From NCBI GenBank assembly GCA_030491005.1, contig JAKZMJ010000015.1, positions 1 through 64,000 of the forward strand: a stretch of 64,000 nucleotides of DNA, written 5' to 3'. Positions within the stretch are counted from its first letter, which is position 1, and every line of letters begins with the position of its first letter. This document shows, piece after piece, positions 27,171 through 35,116 of the stretch. Position numbers and translations under genes: made by a program. Origin of the DNA: Sulfurospirillum sp. Lineage in GTDB: Bacteria > Campylobacterota > Campylobacteria > Campylobacterales > Arcobacteraceae. The notes under the pieces were generated by a model. It searched no databases. It saw nothing but the letters and a program-made list of their open reading frames with translations, and was not told where the DNA came from.

Positions 27171-28146
27171 GACTTAATGAAAAAAATGGGTGCGTAAAAA
27201 GTTAAGTTAGATACGATACTATAAGAACTAAAAAAGGTTTGTTTACAATGAGTTTTAAAAAGTAATAAAAAGTGCCCAAATTGTTTAAATAATAACACTC
27301 AAAAGAGAGGTACTAGAAAAGGAATTAAAAGATATTTTTGTAATGATTGTAAGGTATCATTTAGTTCAAATAAGAGACCAGAAAAACTATAAAAAATTAT
27401 CTTTAAAGAATACTTTTTGAATAGACAAACTTTAAAACAATTATCAGTCAAATATAACAAATCTACTCCGTGGATAAGAAAAAAGATAAACTTGGTACTC
27501 TTGTTTTTAAAGACAGTATTACAAAAGAAATAGTTATTTGGAAACATATTCAAACTTAAAAAGTAGAAGATTATAAATATTTAAAAAATGAACTAATAAA
27601 ACTTGCTTATACAATTAACAGTGTTGTTTTAGATGGTAAAAGAGGCTTGTATAAAGCTATTAATAATATTCCTAAACAAATGTGTCACTTTCATCAAAAG
27701 AAAATAATACAGCGATATATAACAATGAGATCAAAATTAGAAGCTAGTAAAGATTTAAAAATTATTATGTCAAGATTGACTTATACAAATGAAAAAAAAC
27801 TTTAGTGAAAAATTAATTATTTGGGACATCAAATATAAGTTATTTTTGGATGAAAAAACAATATCATCAACTACTAGTAAACTTCAATATACACATCCTA
27901 GAATTAGATCACCATACAGAAGTTTAATGTCAAATTTACCTTACCTTTTTACTTATAAAAATCGTAAAGATATGAAGATAAATAATACTACAAATTCTTT
28001 AGAAGGTGGAGTGTTTTCTCATATGAAAAACATGATTAGTTTACATCGTGGTTTGAGTAAAAATATGAAGCTAAAATTGGTAGACTATTATTTAATTAAT
28101 TATTATAAAAAGTTATAATTTACGCACCCATTTTTTTCATTAAGTC
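27171..28146 (+). mobile_element. defective IS256/IS1249-type insertion sequence, copy 1
   Basis: 976 bases bounded by inverted repeats starting GACTTAATGAAAAAAATGGG and ending with the complement, including GGTGCGTAAA. The same 976-base element recurs at 28915-29890 in the same orientation; I found one difference, in the right end. The transposase is broken (see the pseudogene). No target duplication was seen: left flank ATATCC, right flank TTATTT. Confidence 0.9.
27258..28119 (+). pseudogene. broken IS1249-like transposase, copy 1
   Basis: Pieces in two frames make up one ancestral protein: zinc ribbon KCPNC...YFCNDCKVSF, HTH (FKEYFLNRQTLKQLS...PWIRKKI), then after a frame change GTLVFKDSITKEIVIW, VVLDGKRGL and KQMCHFHQKK, and finally the 109-aa C-terminal piece (27789-28118) with the catalytic Glu in NTTNSLEGGVFSHMK and HRGLS. 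Several stops interrupt it. Where KKI joins KLGTLVF the segment that should hold the first catalytic Asp is missing, so there is an internal deletion. It cannot be active. Confidence 0.85.
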
Positions 28147-28253
28147 TTATTTTCATAATTCTTTTAAAAAGTCGATAGATTTAAAAATATAGTTTTTAAT
28201 ATGACTATAAAATTAGCCTATTTGGGGGCTATTTTCACAGTCTACATGAATTG

Positions 28254-28625
28254 TTATGCTTGATTGTTAGAAATACACTTATTTAATTTTTTATCAAATG
28301 TTTTTACTGTGTATTTTTTTGATTTTGCACATAAAATACAATCAACAAAATCTAAATTCTTATTTTCAAATATTTCTAAAGAGTTAATTATTGTATTTTT
28401 ATCATTCATAATAATATTGTCATATTCTAAAATATTTATTAATGATTTTGATATATCTTGTTTTGTAACTTTGTAAACTTTTAATAAAACAAATACAACT
28501 TCTGCTAAAACTTCATTAATTAATGTACAGTCATTATTAACAATACAATCATTTGAAATTTCATACATTTCAAGATTATCTTTAAGAAGAAACCTTAAAA
28601 TATAATTTGCGTCTAAAAGAATCAT
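28254..28625 (-). CDS. PIN-domain toxin
   Basis: 123 aa. MILLDANYILRFLLKDN with Asp5, an Asn/Glu-rich middle (INEVLAEVVFVL) and LDFVDCILCAKSKK with the second acidic pair, then TFDKKLNK, are the PIN motif set of VapC-type RNases. Its ATG overlaps the stop of the upstream antitoxin gene by 4 bases (ATGA), the usual translational coupling. It probably cleaves an RNA when the antitoxin is lost. Both genes are bracketed by the two IS copies. Confidence 0.87.
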   Translation of the reverse strand: MILLDANYILRFLLKDNLEMYEISNDCIVNNDCTLINEVLAEVVFVLLKVYKVTKQDISKSLINILEYDNIIMNDKNTIINSLEIFENKNLDFVDCILCAKSKKYTVKTFDKKLNKCISNNQA

Positions 28626-28861
28626 TTATACTTATCCTCAATATGTAATTCCCAAGCTTTATCTTCTAAATCAATTTTTGATGGATTTGAATATTTATTT
28701 AAACTTCCACCTAAAATTGATATATTTTGTTTTTTTACTTCATCTACAATTTCAGGTTCATCAAGTGGAAACATTATAAATTCAACTTCTCTATCGATAT
28801 AACTATTTGGTATATTGATCGTAAACTTATTATATTGAGGTCTTATTACTTCTCGTATCAT
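28622..28861 (-). CDS. antitoxin of the PIN-domain pair
   Basis: 79 aa, acidic C-terminal half. The N-terminal part (IREVIRPQYNKFTINIPNSYIDREVEFIMFPL) resembles small AbrB/DUF-type antitoxins seen beside PIN toxins in Campylobacterota, and the tail (SKIDLEDKAWELHIEDKYK) would wrap the toxin. It is transcribed first, with GGCAATATT upstream, and it presumably represses its own promoter in the 28862-28914 gap. Family name not certain. Confidence 0.75.
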   Translation of the reverse strand: MIREVIRPQYNKFTINIPNSYIDREVEFIMFPLDEPEIVDEVKKQNISILGGSLNKYSNPSKIDLEDKAWELHIEDKYK

Positions 28862-28914
28862 AATATTGCCTTTGTATTAAATTTTATCAATTTTAGCATA
28901 AAATCAATAAAATT

Positions 28915-29890
28915 GACTTAATGAAAAAAATGGGTGCGTAAAAAGTTAAGTTAGATACGATACTATAAGAACTAAAAAAGGTTTGTTTACAATGAGTTTT
29001 AAAAAGTAATAAAAAGTGCCCAAATTGTTTAAATAATAACACTCAAAAGAGAGGTACTAGAAAAGGAATTAAAAGATATTTTTGTAATGATTGTAAGGTA
29101 TCATTTAGTTCAAATAAGAGACCAGAAAAACTATAAAAAATTATCTTTAAAGAATACTTTTTGAATAGACAAACTTTAAAACAATTATCAGTCAAATATA
29201 ACAAATCTACTCCGTGGATAAGAAAAAAGATAAACTTGGTACTCTTGTTTTTAAAGACAGTATTACAAAAGAAATAGTTATTTGGAAACATATTCAAACT
29301 TAAAAAGTAGAAGATTATAAATATTTAAAAAATGAACTAATAAAACTTGCTTATACAATTAACAGTGTTGTTTTAGATGGTAAAAGAGGCTTGTATAAAG
29401 CTATTAATAATATTCCTAAACAAATGTGTCACTTTCATCAAAAGAAAATAATACAGCGATATATAACAATGAGATCAAAATTAGAAGCTAGTAAAGATTT
29501 AAAAATTATTATGTCAAGATTGACTTATACAAATGAAAAAAAACTTTAGTGAAAAATTAATTATTTGGGACATCAAATATAAGTTATTTTTGGATGAAAA
29601 AACAATATCATCAACTACTAGTAAACTTCAATATACACATCCTAGAATTAGATCACCATACAGAAGTTTAATGTCAAATTTACCTTACCTTTTTACTTAT
29701 AAAAATCGTAAAGATATGAAGATAAATAATACTACAAATTCTTTAGAAGGTGGAGTGTTTTCTCATATGAAAAACATGATTAGTTTACATCGTGGTTTGA
29801 GTAAAAATATGAAGCTAAAATTGGTAGACTATTATTTAATTAATTATTATAAAAAGTTATAATTTACGCACCCACTTTTTTCATTAAGTC
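28915..29890 (+). mobile_element. defective IS256/IS1249-type insertion sequence, copy 2
   Basis: 976 bases, same orientation and essentially identical to copy 1 at 27171, with GACTTAATG/CATTAAGTC ends. The right inverted repeat has CCCACTTTTTT where copy 1 has CCCATTTTTTT. Its last bases supply the final Thr codon and the TAA stop of the rhuM gene on the opposite strand. Together with copy 1 it brackets the PIN toxin-antitoxin pair in a composite-transposon-like arrangement. No target duplication seen. Confidence 0.9.
29002..29863 (+). pseudogene. broken IS1249-like transposase, copy 2
   Basis: Same interrupted frames as copy 1: zinc ribbon (KCPNC...CNDC), a stop after RPEKL, a frame change at the missing first-Asp segment, and the 109-aa C-terminal piece at 29533-29862 with NSLEGGVF. 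Sharing every lesion with copy 1 shows that the element was copied after it had decayed. Confidence 0.85.
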
Positions 29891-30888
29891 ATCTCTCCCA
29901 ATAATTTATCAAAATCACTCTTATATGATTTATCTTGAATCACTTTATATTTCTCAAATTCACTTATAGCAAACTCTTTTGCAATTACTGCTGTAACTTT
30001 TCCAGAATTTTGTAAAATATCTCGTTCATTAAATTGCAAAAAAGCATTTAACTTTTGACTCCAATCTTTCATTGTCATTGGTATATTTCTTTCTGCTTGG
30101 TCTTCTGCATAATCAAGATACATAGTTACAATTCTATTTAATGATTTTATCTCATCTTGAGCAAGATAATTTTTAGCAATAACAACATCAGATTTTAATA
30201 TTTTTCCATTTGGTGCTTTTTTCCAGTTCGTTAGTCCCATAGATTTTTTTTGATGGTCTGCTCTTTTAACTAAAAGTTCAGATGCAGTATGTCCGTGAAT
30301 AGCCCAATGTAGTTTATTTTGTACTGTAGCAAAGAAATCTTTTGTTGTTGGTGCTTTTAAATCATAATCTAAAGCTGTTGTATAAATATCTGTTATCTGC
30401 TGATAAAAGTTTCTTTCACTTTCTCTAATATCTCTAATTTCTAATATTAAATCTTTATAATACTGAGGATTTAGATAACTTCCATTTTTTAATCTTTCAT
30501 TATCAAGTACATATCCACGAGTAGTAAAAGTTTTTAAAACTTGTGTTGCCCATCTTCTAAATTCTGTAGCTTTATTTGAATTTATTCTATATCCTAGTGA
30601 AATAATTACTTCTAAATTATAGTGTTTTGTATTATAATTTTTACCATCACTAGCAGTTATTAGGAATTTCCTAATAACTGAATTTTCTTCTAATTCATTA
30701 GTTTTAAATATGTTTTTTAGATGTTCATTTATAGTGGCTACATTTATGTCAAAAAGTTTAGCTATAAGTTTTTGAGTTAGCCATACGGTTTCATTTTCAA
30801 CTTTTACTTCTATTGTATCTTGGGCATTATCAGTTGTGAATATTAAAAATTCTGCTGTTGAGTTTCTTATTGTTAGGTTTTTATCCAT
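29884..30888 (-). CDS. rhuM: RhuM family protein, 3' end altered by an IS
   Basis: 334 aa. TVWLTQKLIAKLFDINVATINEHL (winged-helix-like N terminus), NLEVIISLGYRINSNKATEFRRWA and the middle FYQQITDIYTTALDYD are the RhuM signature. RhuM proteins are frequent passengers in type I restriction operons, as in Campylobacter, and their role is unknown. It starts one base into the stop of the ATPase gene, so it is the last gene of the five-gene operon. The final codons (Met-Thr-stop) are formed where copy 2 of the IS abuts the gene, so the natural C terminus may be missing a few residues. Confidence 0.88.
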   Translation of the reverse strand: MDKNLTIRNSTAEFLIFTTDNAQDTIEVKVENETVWLTQKLIAKLFDINVATINEHLKNIFKTNELEENSVIRKFLITASDGKNYNTKHYNLEVIISLGYRINSNKATEFRRWATQVLKTFTTRGYVLDNERLKNGSYLNPQYYKDLILEIRDIRESERNFYQQITDIYTTALDYDLKAPTTKDFFATVQNKLHWAIHGHTASELLVKRADHQKKSMGLTNWKKAPNGKILKSDVVIAKNYLAQDEIKSLNRIVTMYLDYAEDQAERNIPMTMKDWSQKLNAFLQFNERDILQNSGKVTAVIAKEFAISEFEKYKVIQDKSYKSDFDKLLGEMT

Positions 30889-32627
30889 TATATAATATCC
30901 ATTATCTCAAAAGTATTATCTAATATATTTTGTAATTTCATATCAAAATCGTTCAAGAAAGCTTGTGTTTTTAAAGCATTACCAATACAAATAAGATTCG
31001 CTTGATTCTCAAAATTATTTTTATTATAATCATCTATTATTGAATTTGTATCATCATCTTTATATGCAATAGAAATTATAGTTTGAGTATCTAATGATTT
31101 ATAATTATTTATAAAGTTTAAAATTAAAGGTTTATTAAAGATGTCAATATCTTCTTTAAAAATAGCATCAATTAAGTAAGGTAGTCTATGTATGTTTCTA
31201 TTATTATCATTGATGATTTTATTAAATGCAAAATTATGAGCTAAAATAGCTTTATGTAGTTCTACTCCTTGAAGAGGAAAGACAGATGATTTATAAAGAG
31301 TCGTATATTTATAATCATAGACTGATTCACTCTCAATATTTAATTCCTTTAGATATGATTGAAATAACTTTGAGAATTCACTATCAAAATCATCTCTTAT
31401 TTTTTGAACTTCATCATCCGTTCTATATTTTTTAAGGTCATCTTTTTTATCTTGTAGTTCTTTATTTAACTTAACTAATTTTAATTCAATATTTTGTATT
31501 AGTCTTGTATTAGATTTATTATTTAACCACTTTTCAAAAGTTATCTGTTCTTGTTCATATTTTTTGACTATTTGAAACTCTTTATTTATTTCTTCTTTTA
31601 GGGCTTCAATTGTATTTTTTAATGAATTTATAGTACCTTGTAATTTTTTTTGTTTTTCTTTTATCTCAATTAATTGATTCTCTGTATCATTTAAATCTTG
31701 ATGATATTCATAGACTGTTTCTATTGTAAAGTTTAGTTTATTATGACATACTGGGCAATTGTTTTTCTCTGGGTTTTGTTTTAAATGATTACTTTTTACT
31801 TTTTTTAAAATTTTGATTCTTGCTGTATAAAAACTTAATTTATTACTCTTCTCTATATACTCTATTTCATTTTTTCTTAGTTCCTCTTTTTTTTCTTTGA
31901 ATTTTTCAATATAATTATTAGCCTTAGTTATAAAATTTTCATCTAACATTTTTGTTATTGTTAATTTTTCATTACTTGTTTCAAATTCATTTAAAAATTT
32001 TATTTCATTTTCAAAACTCAACTTTTCTTTTTCTAATTTTTGTTTTTCTTCTCTATCTATCTCATTATCAATACCTAAATAATAATCAAGGTAATCATAT
32101 TTAAAATTTTTATAAAATCCTAATTTACTAAAAGACTCTCGAAGATAAACCCAACCTGTTGATTGTGCAATATAATATGGAAGAAATATAGTTTCGATAG
32201 AAGCTTTTACTATTGTATCTTTTTGTTGCAATTGTAAATTAAATCCAAATAGCTCATGTAGAAATAACTTTAGTTTAGAATGTTCCGAACCATTTCCACT
32301 TATACCAAAAAAACTTTTAAGTGCTTTTTTATCTTCTTGTATATAGATATTTTCATCATCTCTTATTAAAGTTAGATTTGTAATAATATTATTGATTGAT
32401 AATTCACAATCTAGTCTAAAAATTGGTTTCTCATTTAAAATATCATTTAAGGGTGTTTTAACATCATTTATACCAAATGTATATAAAATAGCTTGGATTA
32501 AAGTACTTTTTCCAGATGTATTTCTTCCATAAATTATATTTATGCCATCTTTAAATTCTGTAAAAAAAGATTTATTTGTTTTTTCAGAGTATGCAAAAAA
32601 ACTTTTATATTTTAATATATTATTCAT
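30888..32627 (-). CDS. SMC/Rad50-like ATPase with zinc hook, defence-associated
   Basis: 579 aa. Walker A GRNTSGKST near residues 34-42 follows an N-terminal strand typical of RecF/SMC-like ABC ATPases. Two coiled coils (about 195-285 and 305-395) flank a zinc-hook motif CPVC at 291-294. A Walker B-like stretch RLPYLIDAIFKED lies in the C-terminal lobe. It starts directly after the stop of the nuclease gene (stop at 32628, start 32627), so the two are tightly coupled. The pair resembles LmuA-LmuB of Lamassu or the nuclease/ATPase parts of ABC-3C systems; RloC also has a zinc hook but carries an anticodon nuclease that I do not see. It probably senses unusual DNA and licenses the nuclease. Confidence 0.75.
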   Translation of the reverse strand: MNNILKYKSFFAYSEKTNKSFFTEFKDGINIIYGRNTSGKSTLIQAILYTFGINDVKTPLNDILNEKPIFRLDCELSINNIITNLTLIRDDENIYIQEDKKALKSFFGISGNGSEHSKLKLFLHELFGFNLQLQQKDTIVKASIETIFLPYYIAQSTGWVYLRESFSKLGFYKNFKYDYLDYYLGIDNEIDREEKQKLEKEKLSFENEIKFLNEFETSNEKLTITKMLDENFITKANNYIEKFKEKKEELRKNEIEYIEKSNKLSFYTARIKILKKVKSNHLKQNPEKNNCPVCHNKLNFTIETVYEYHQDLNDTENQLIEIKEKQKKLQGTINSLKNTIEALKEEINKEFQIVKKYEQEQITFEKWLNNKSNTRLIQNIELKLVKLNKELQDKKDDLKKYRTDDEVQKIRDDFDSEFSKLFQSYLKELNIESESVYDYKYTTLYKSSVFPLQGVELHKAILAHNFAFNKIINDNNRNIHRLPYLIDAIFKEDIDIFNKPLILNFINNYKSLDTQTIISIAYKDDDTNSIIDDYNKNNFENQANLICIGNALKTQAFLNDFDMKLQNILDNTFEIMDII

Positions 32628-33683
32628 TTAATTTTCTTCCCTTGTTTGTATGAATGAAGCTAAAATAATTGCTTTTGTAGATATATCATTAAATTGCGTA
32701 TTATATGTATATTCAAATTCTTCTATAACTTTTTTTAAACCACTTTCTAGAGTAAAACAATCTAATAAGTCTATATCTTTCACGAAATTCTTTATTTTTT
32801 GGTGTTCCACTTGTTCTAAATCTTTAAAATAGTCAAAGGCATTTTTAAATTCAAATTCAAAATTACTATGCTCACTAATGGGTATTTTTAAAAGTTCTGC
32901 ATACTTATTTTTTTGTTCTCTCCATTCGTTAAAAGCTTTTTGCTGAGTTGTAAGTACGCTGAGTGCTTGATTGATTTTTCCACTTTCTACTCTTTTACTA
33001 CTATCCATTAACTTAACAATAGTTCCTTGGTTTAATGTATTTTCAACATCTCTAAACAAGCTTAGTAAAGTTTCAACAGAAGCTTTATGGTCTAAAATAG
33101 TATCTCCAAATAGCAGATTGAATTTACCAATTAGTCGCTCAAAGTTACTATTAGGGCTATTTACTAAATCTATATATAAAAATACTAAATTATTTATTTC
33201 ATTTTGTATATTATTATCTGTATAATTTAAAAGCTTTTGTTTAATTTCATGAGATAAGTCACTATATCTTTTTTTAGTATCTCTATCACTTATGGTGTTA
33301 GTGATGTGTTTATCTTTTAAAATTATCTTTTGATTTGTTAAAAAATGTAAATTATGTATATAATTATTAGTTTTAGAAGTAGCGTCATTTTTTAAATCAA
33401 TACCTACTTGTAAGATTTTTTTTATAATGTCTTTAAAATCATTATTTAAAGTCCAGTTCTTAGATGATTTTTTAGCTTGATATGTATCTATATTTTTTAA
33501 TAACTCGGATTCATCTAAATAACAAAATAGAAAATCTTCATGATGTTCTAAACATATAAAATATTTACTGTCTTTTATATCTTCATATTTTTCTAAAAAT
33601 ATATATAATGCACAATGTTTTTGAAACTCATAGCCACCTGCCCCATCAACACCACTATTTGAATATTTATTTTTAGTTGCCAT
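32628..33683 (-). CDS. Cap4/DUF4297-like dsDNA nuclease
   Basis: 351 aa. GAGGYEFQKHCALYIF (Gln21), then CLEHHEDFLF (Glu46, Glu49, Asp50) and YQAKKSS (Gln69, Lys71) give the helix-Gln, Glu-Asp and QxK order of the DUF4297/Cap4 dsDNA-nuclease domain, a PD-(D/E)XK member. The rest is helical and could bind the ATPase partner. The gene starts 2 bases after hsdS ends and is followed without gap by the zinc-hook ATPase. In Cap4 and Lamassu-type systems such a nuclease degrades DNA upon activation. The trigger here is unknown. Confidence 0.75.
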   Translation of the reverse strand: MATKNKYSNSGVDGAGGYEFQKHCALYIFLEKYEDIKDSKYFICLEHHEDFLFCYLDESELLKNIDTYQAKKSSKNWTLNNDFKDIIKKILQVGIDLKNDATSKTNNYIHNLHFLTNQKIILKDKHITNTISDRDTKKRYSDLSHEIKQKLLNYTDNNIQNEINNLVFLYIDLVNSPNSNFERLIGKFNLLFGDTILDHKASVETLLSLFRDVENTLNQGTIVKLMDSSKRVESGKINQALSVLTTQQKAFNEWREQKNKYAELLKIPISEHSNFEFEFKNAFDYFKDLEQVEHQKIKNFVKDIDLLDCFTLESGLKKVIEEFEYTYNTQFNDISTKAIILASFIQTREEN

Positions 33684-33685
33684 TG

Positions 33686-35116
33686 TTATACCAGATCATC
33701 TTTTATACAATCTTCAATAATTTTACTTATCTCTCCTTGTTTATTTTCAATTTGTTTATCTATCTCTTTTTGAGAATTTAATTGAGTTTGAATTTTATCT
33801 ACTATCTCTTGTTGTATAGTTTTATTAGGTAATGGCACATGAAAATCATAAAGCTCTTTAGAAGACACTTTTACCATTGTTTGATTTTTACCTTTTGCTA
33901 CATGCTTAAAATAGATTCTTCCAAAAAAAGAATTAAAAAGATATGCCATATATTGCTTATTAATATACTTTTCATCAAAGTCAATTTTTATATATAAATC
34001 AGGATATAAAATATCATCTTCAATATCATCAGTAACTAGACCTGCCATTGCAACTAACTCCACAGTATTACCTCTACTTACAAAAAAATCATTATTCTTT
34101 ATATAGAAGTCTTCTATATTATTTCTTGTCAAAACTGTATATTTAGATGCTGATAATGAAATCTTTCCATTTCTCAGTATATGTTCTTGTCCTAATATTG
34201 GTATACCTTCTTCAACCTCGCTACTTAACGGAGACCATCCATTTTTCGTACTAATAATAAATTTTGATAGTTTTTCTATACATTTTATATCTTTATACAT
34301 ATAAGATTGTATTATTTCTAGTTTATGCCATTTAAAACTTGTTCTAATTAAATCATTTTTTAAAATTGTATCTTGTAGTTTTAAATTAAATTGTTTTGTA
34401 TTATCTAATATTTTAACTTCTTCCAAATCTATATTAAATTCTTTTAAAAATACATCACTTATAATCTCTAAATTGTCTTTTTTTTGTGATTTAAAATCTT
34501 GTATTTCTTGTTCAATAGGTTCTATTTGTGTTATTGCGTTATCTTGTAAAGTTAAATCTATATTTGGTATTTGTACTTTTAATAAATCATCTTCACGATA
34601 AGAAGATATTCCAATACCTCTATATATATTATTATCAAGTATATTTTTAATAGTATTTGTTCTTAATAAGTAAAGTATAAATTTTTTATTCCATAAAGCT
34701 GATACTTTAAAGACATAGAAACCATTTGAAAATACATAATTAGATAAATCAAAATCAAAACTAAGTGCTGGTGCTTTTGCACCTTTTAAGCTTGATATTA
34801 AAATACAATTACTATTTACTTTATACTTTAATCTATTTGGATGTGCTTCTTTTGTCACTACTTGATGTGAAATAATATCACCAAACTCATTAAGATAATC
34901 TCGTCCTGTAGGAATACCTTTATATTCTTCACCATCTTCATATTTAAATATTTCATAAGTAGGTGCTAAAATATCTTTTAATGAAATTAAATTATCGTCT
35001 TTAGAATTAAAAATATTCCAACCATATTTTTTATTTAAAAAATGAAATTTCGAATCCATTCTAAATAATTCGTCACTATTTAAATCGCTAAATTTTATAT
35101 TTTGGATTAATCCCAT
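33686..35116 (-). CDS. hsdS: restriction-modification specificity subunit
   Basis: 476 aa with two target-recognition domains. Repeated half-structures end in coiled-coil spacers (NIDLTLQDNAITQIEPIEQEIQDF and LPNKTIQQEIVDKIQTQLNSQKEI), the conserved regions of HsdS. It dictates the bipartite recognition site of the methylase-nuclease fusion. It overlaps the end of the upstream gene by 10 bases, so translation is coupled. The target sequence cannot be predicted. Confidence 0.9.
   Translation of the reverse strand: MGLIQNIKFSDLNSDELFRMDSKFHFLNKKYGWNIFNSKDDNLISLKDILAPTYEIFKYEDGEEYKGIPTGRDYLNEFGDIISHQVVTKEAHPNRLKYKVNSNCILISSLKGAKAPALSFDFDLSNYVFSNGFYVFKVSALWNKKFILYLLRTNTIKNILDNNIYRGIGISSYREDDLLKVQIPNIDLTLQDNAITQIEPIEQEIQDFKSQKKDNLEIISDVFLKEFNIDLEEVKILDNTKQFNLKLQDTILKNDLIRTSFKWHKLEIIQSYMYKDIKCIEKLSKFIISTKNGWSPLSSEVEEGIPILGQEHILRNGKISLSASKYTVLTRNNIEDFYIKNNDFFVSRGNTVELVAMAGLVTDDIEDDILYPDLYIKIDFDEKYINKQYMAYLFNSFFGRIYFKHVAKGKNQTMVKVSSKELYDFHVPLPNKTIQQEIVDKIQTQLNSQKEIDKQIENKQGEISKIIEDCIKDDLV

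Noticed and set aside
27299-27553. 84-aa minus-strand ORF inside the IS, repeated at 29043-29297
   Set aside because: It is the antisense of the transposase zinc ribbon and HTH; duplication simply follows from the two IS copies.
27789-28118. 109-aa ORF in IS copy 1 (and 29533-29862) as an independent gene
   Set aside because: It is the C-terminal part of the broken transposase, with the NSLEGG catalytic Glu, not a separate gene.
30888-32627. Calling the zinc-hook ATPase RloC
   Set aside because: It has Walker A and CPVC hook like RloC, but is shorter and I see no anticodon-nuclease domain at the C terminus; the effector is probably the adjacent nuclease.
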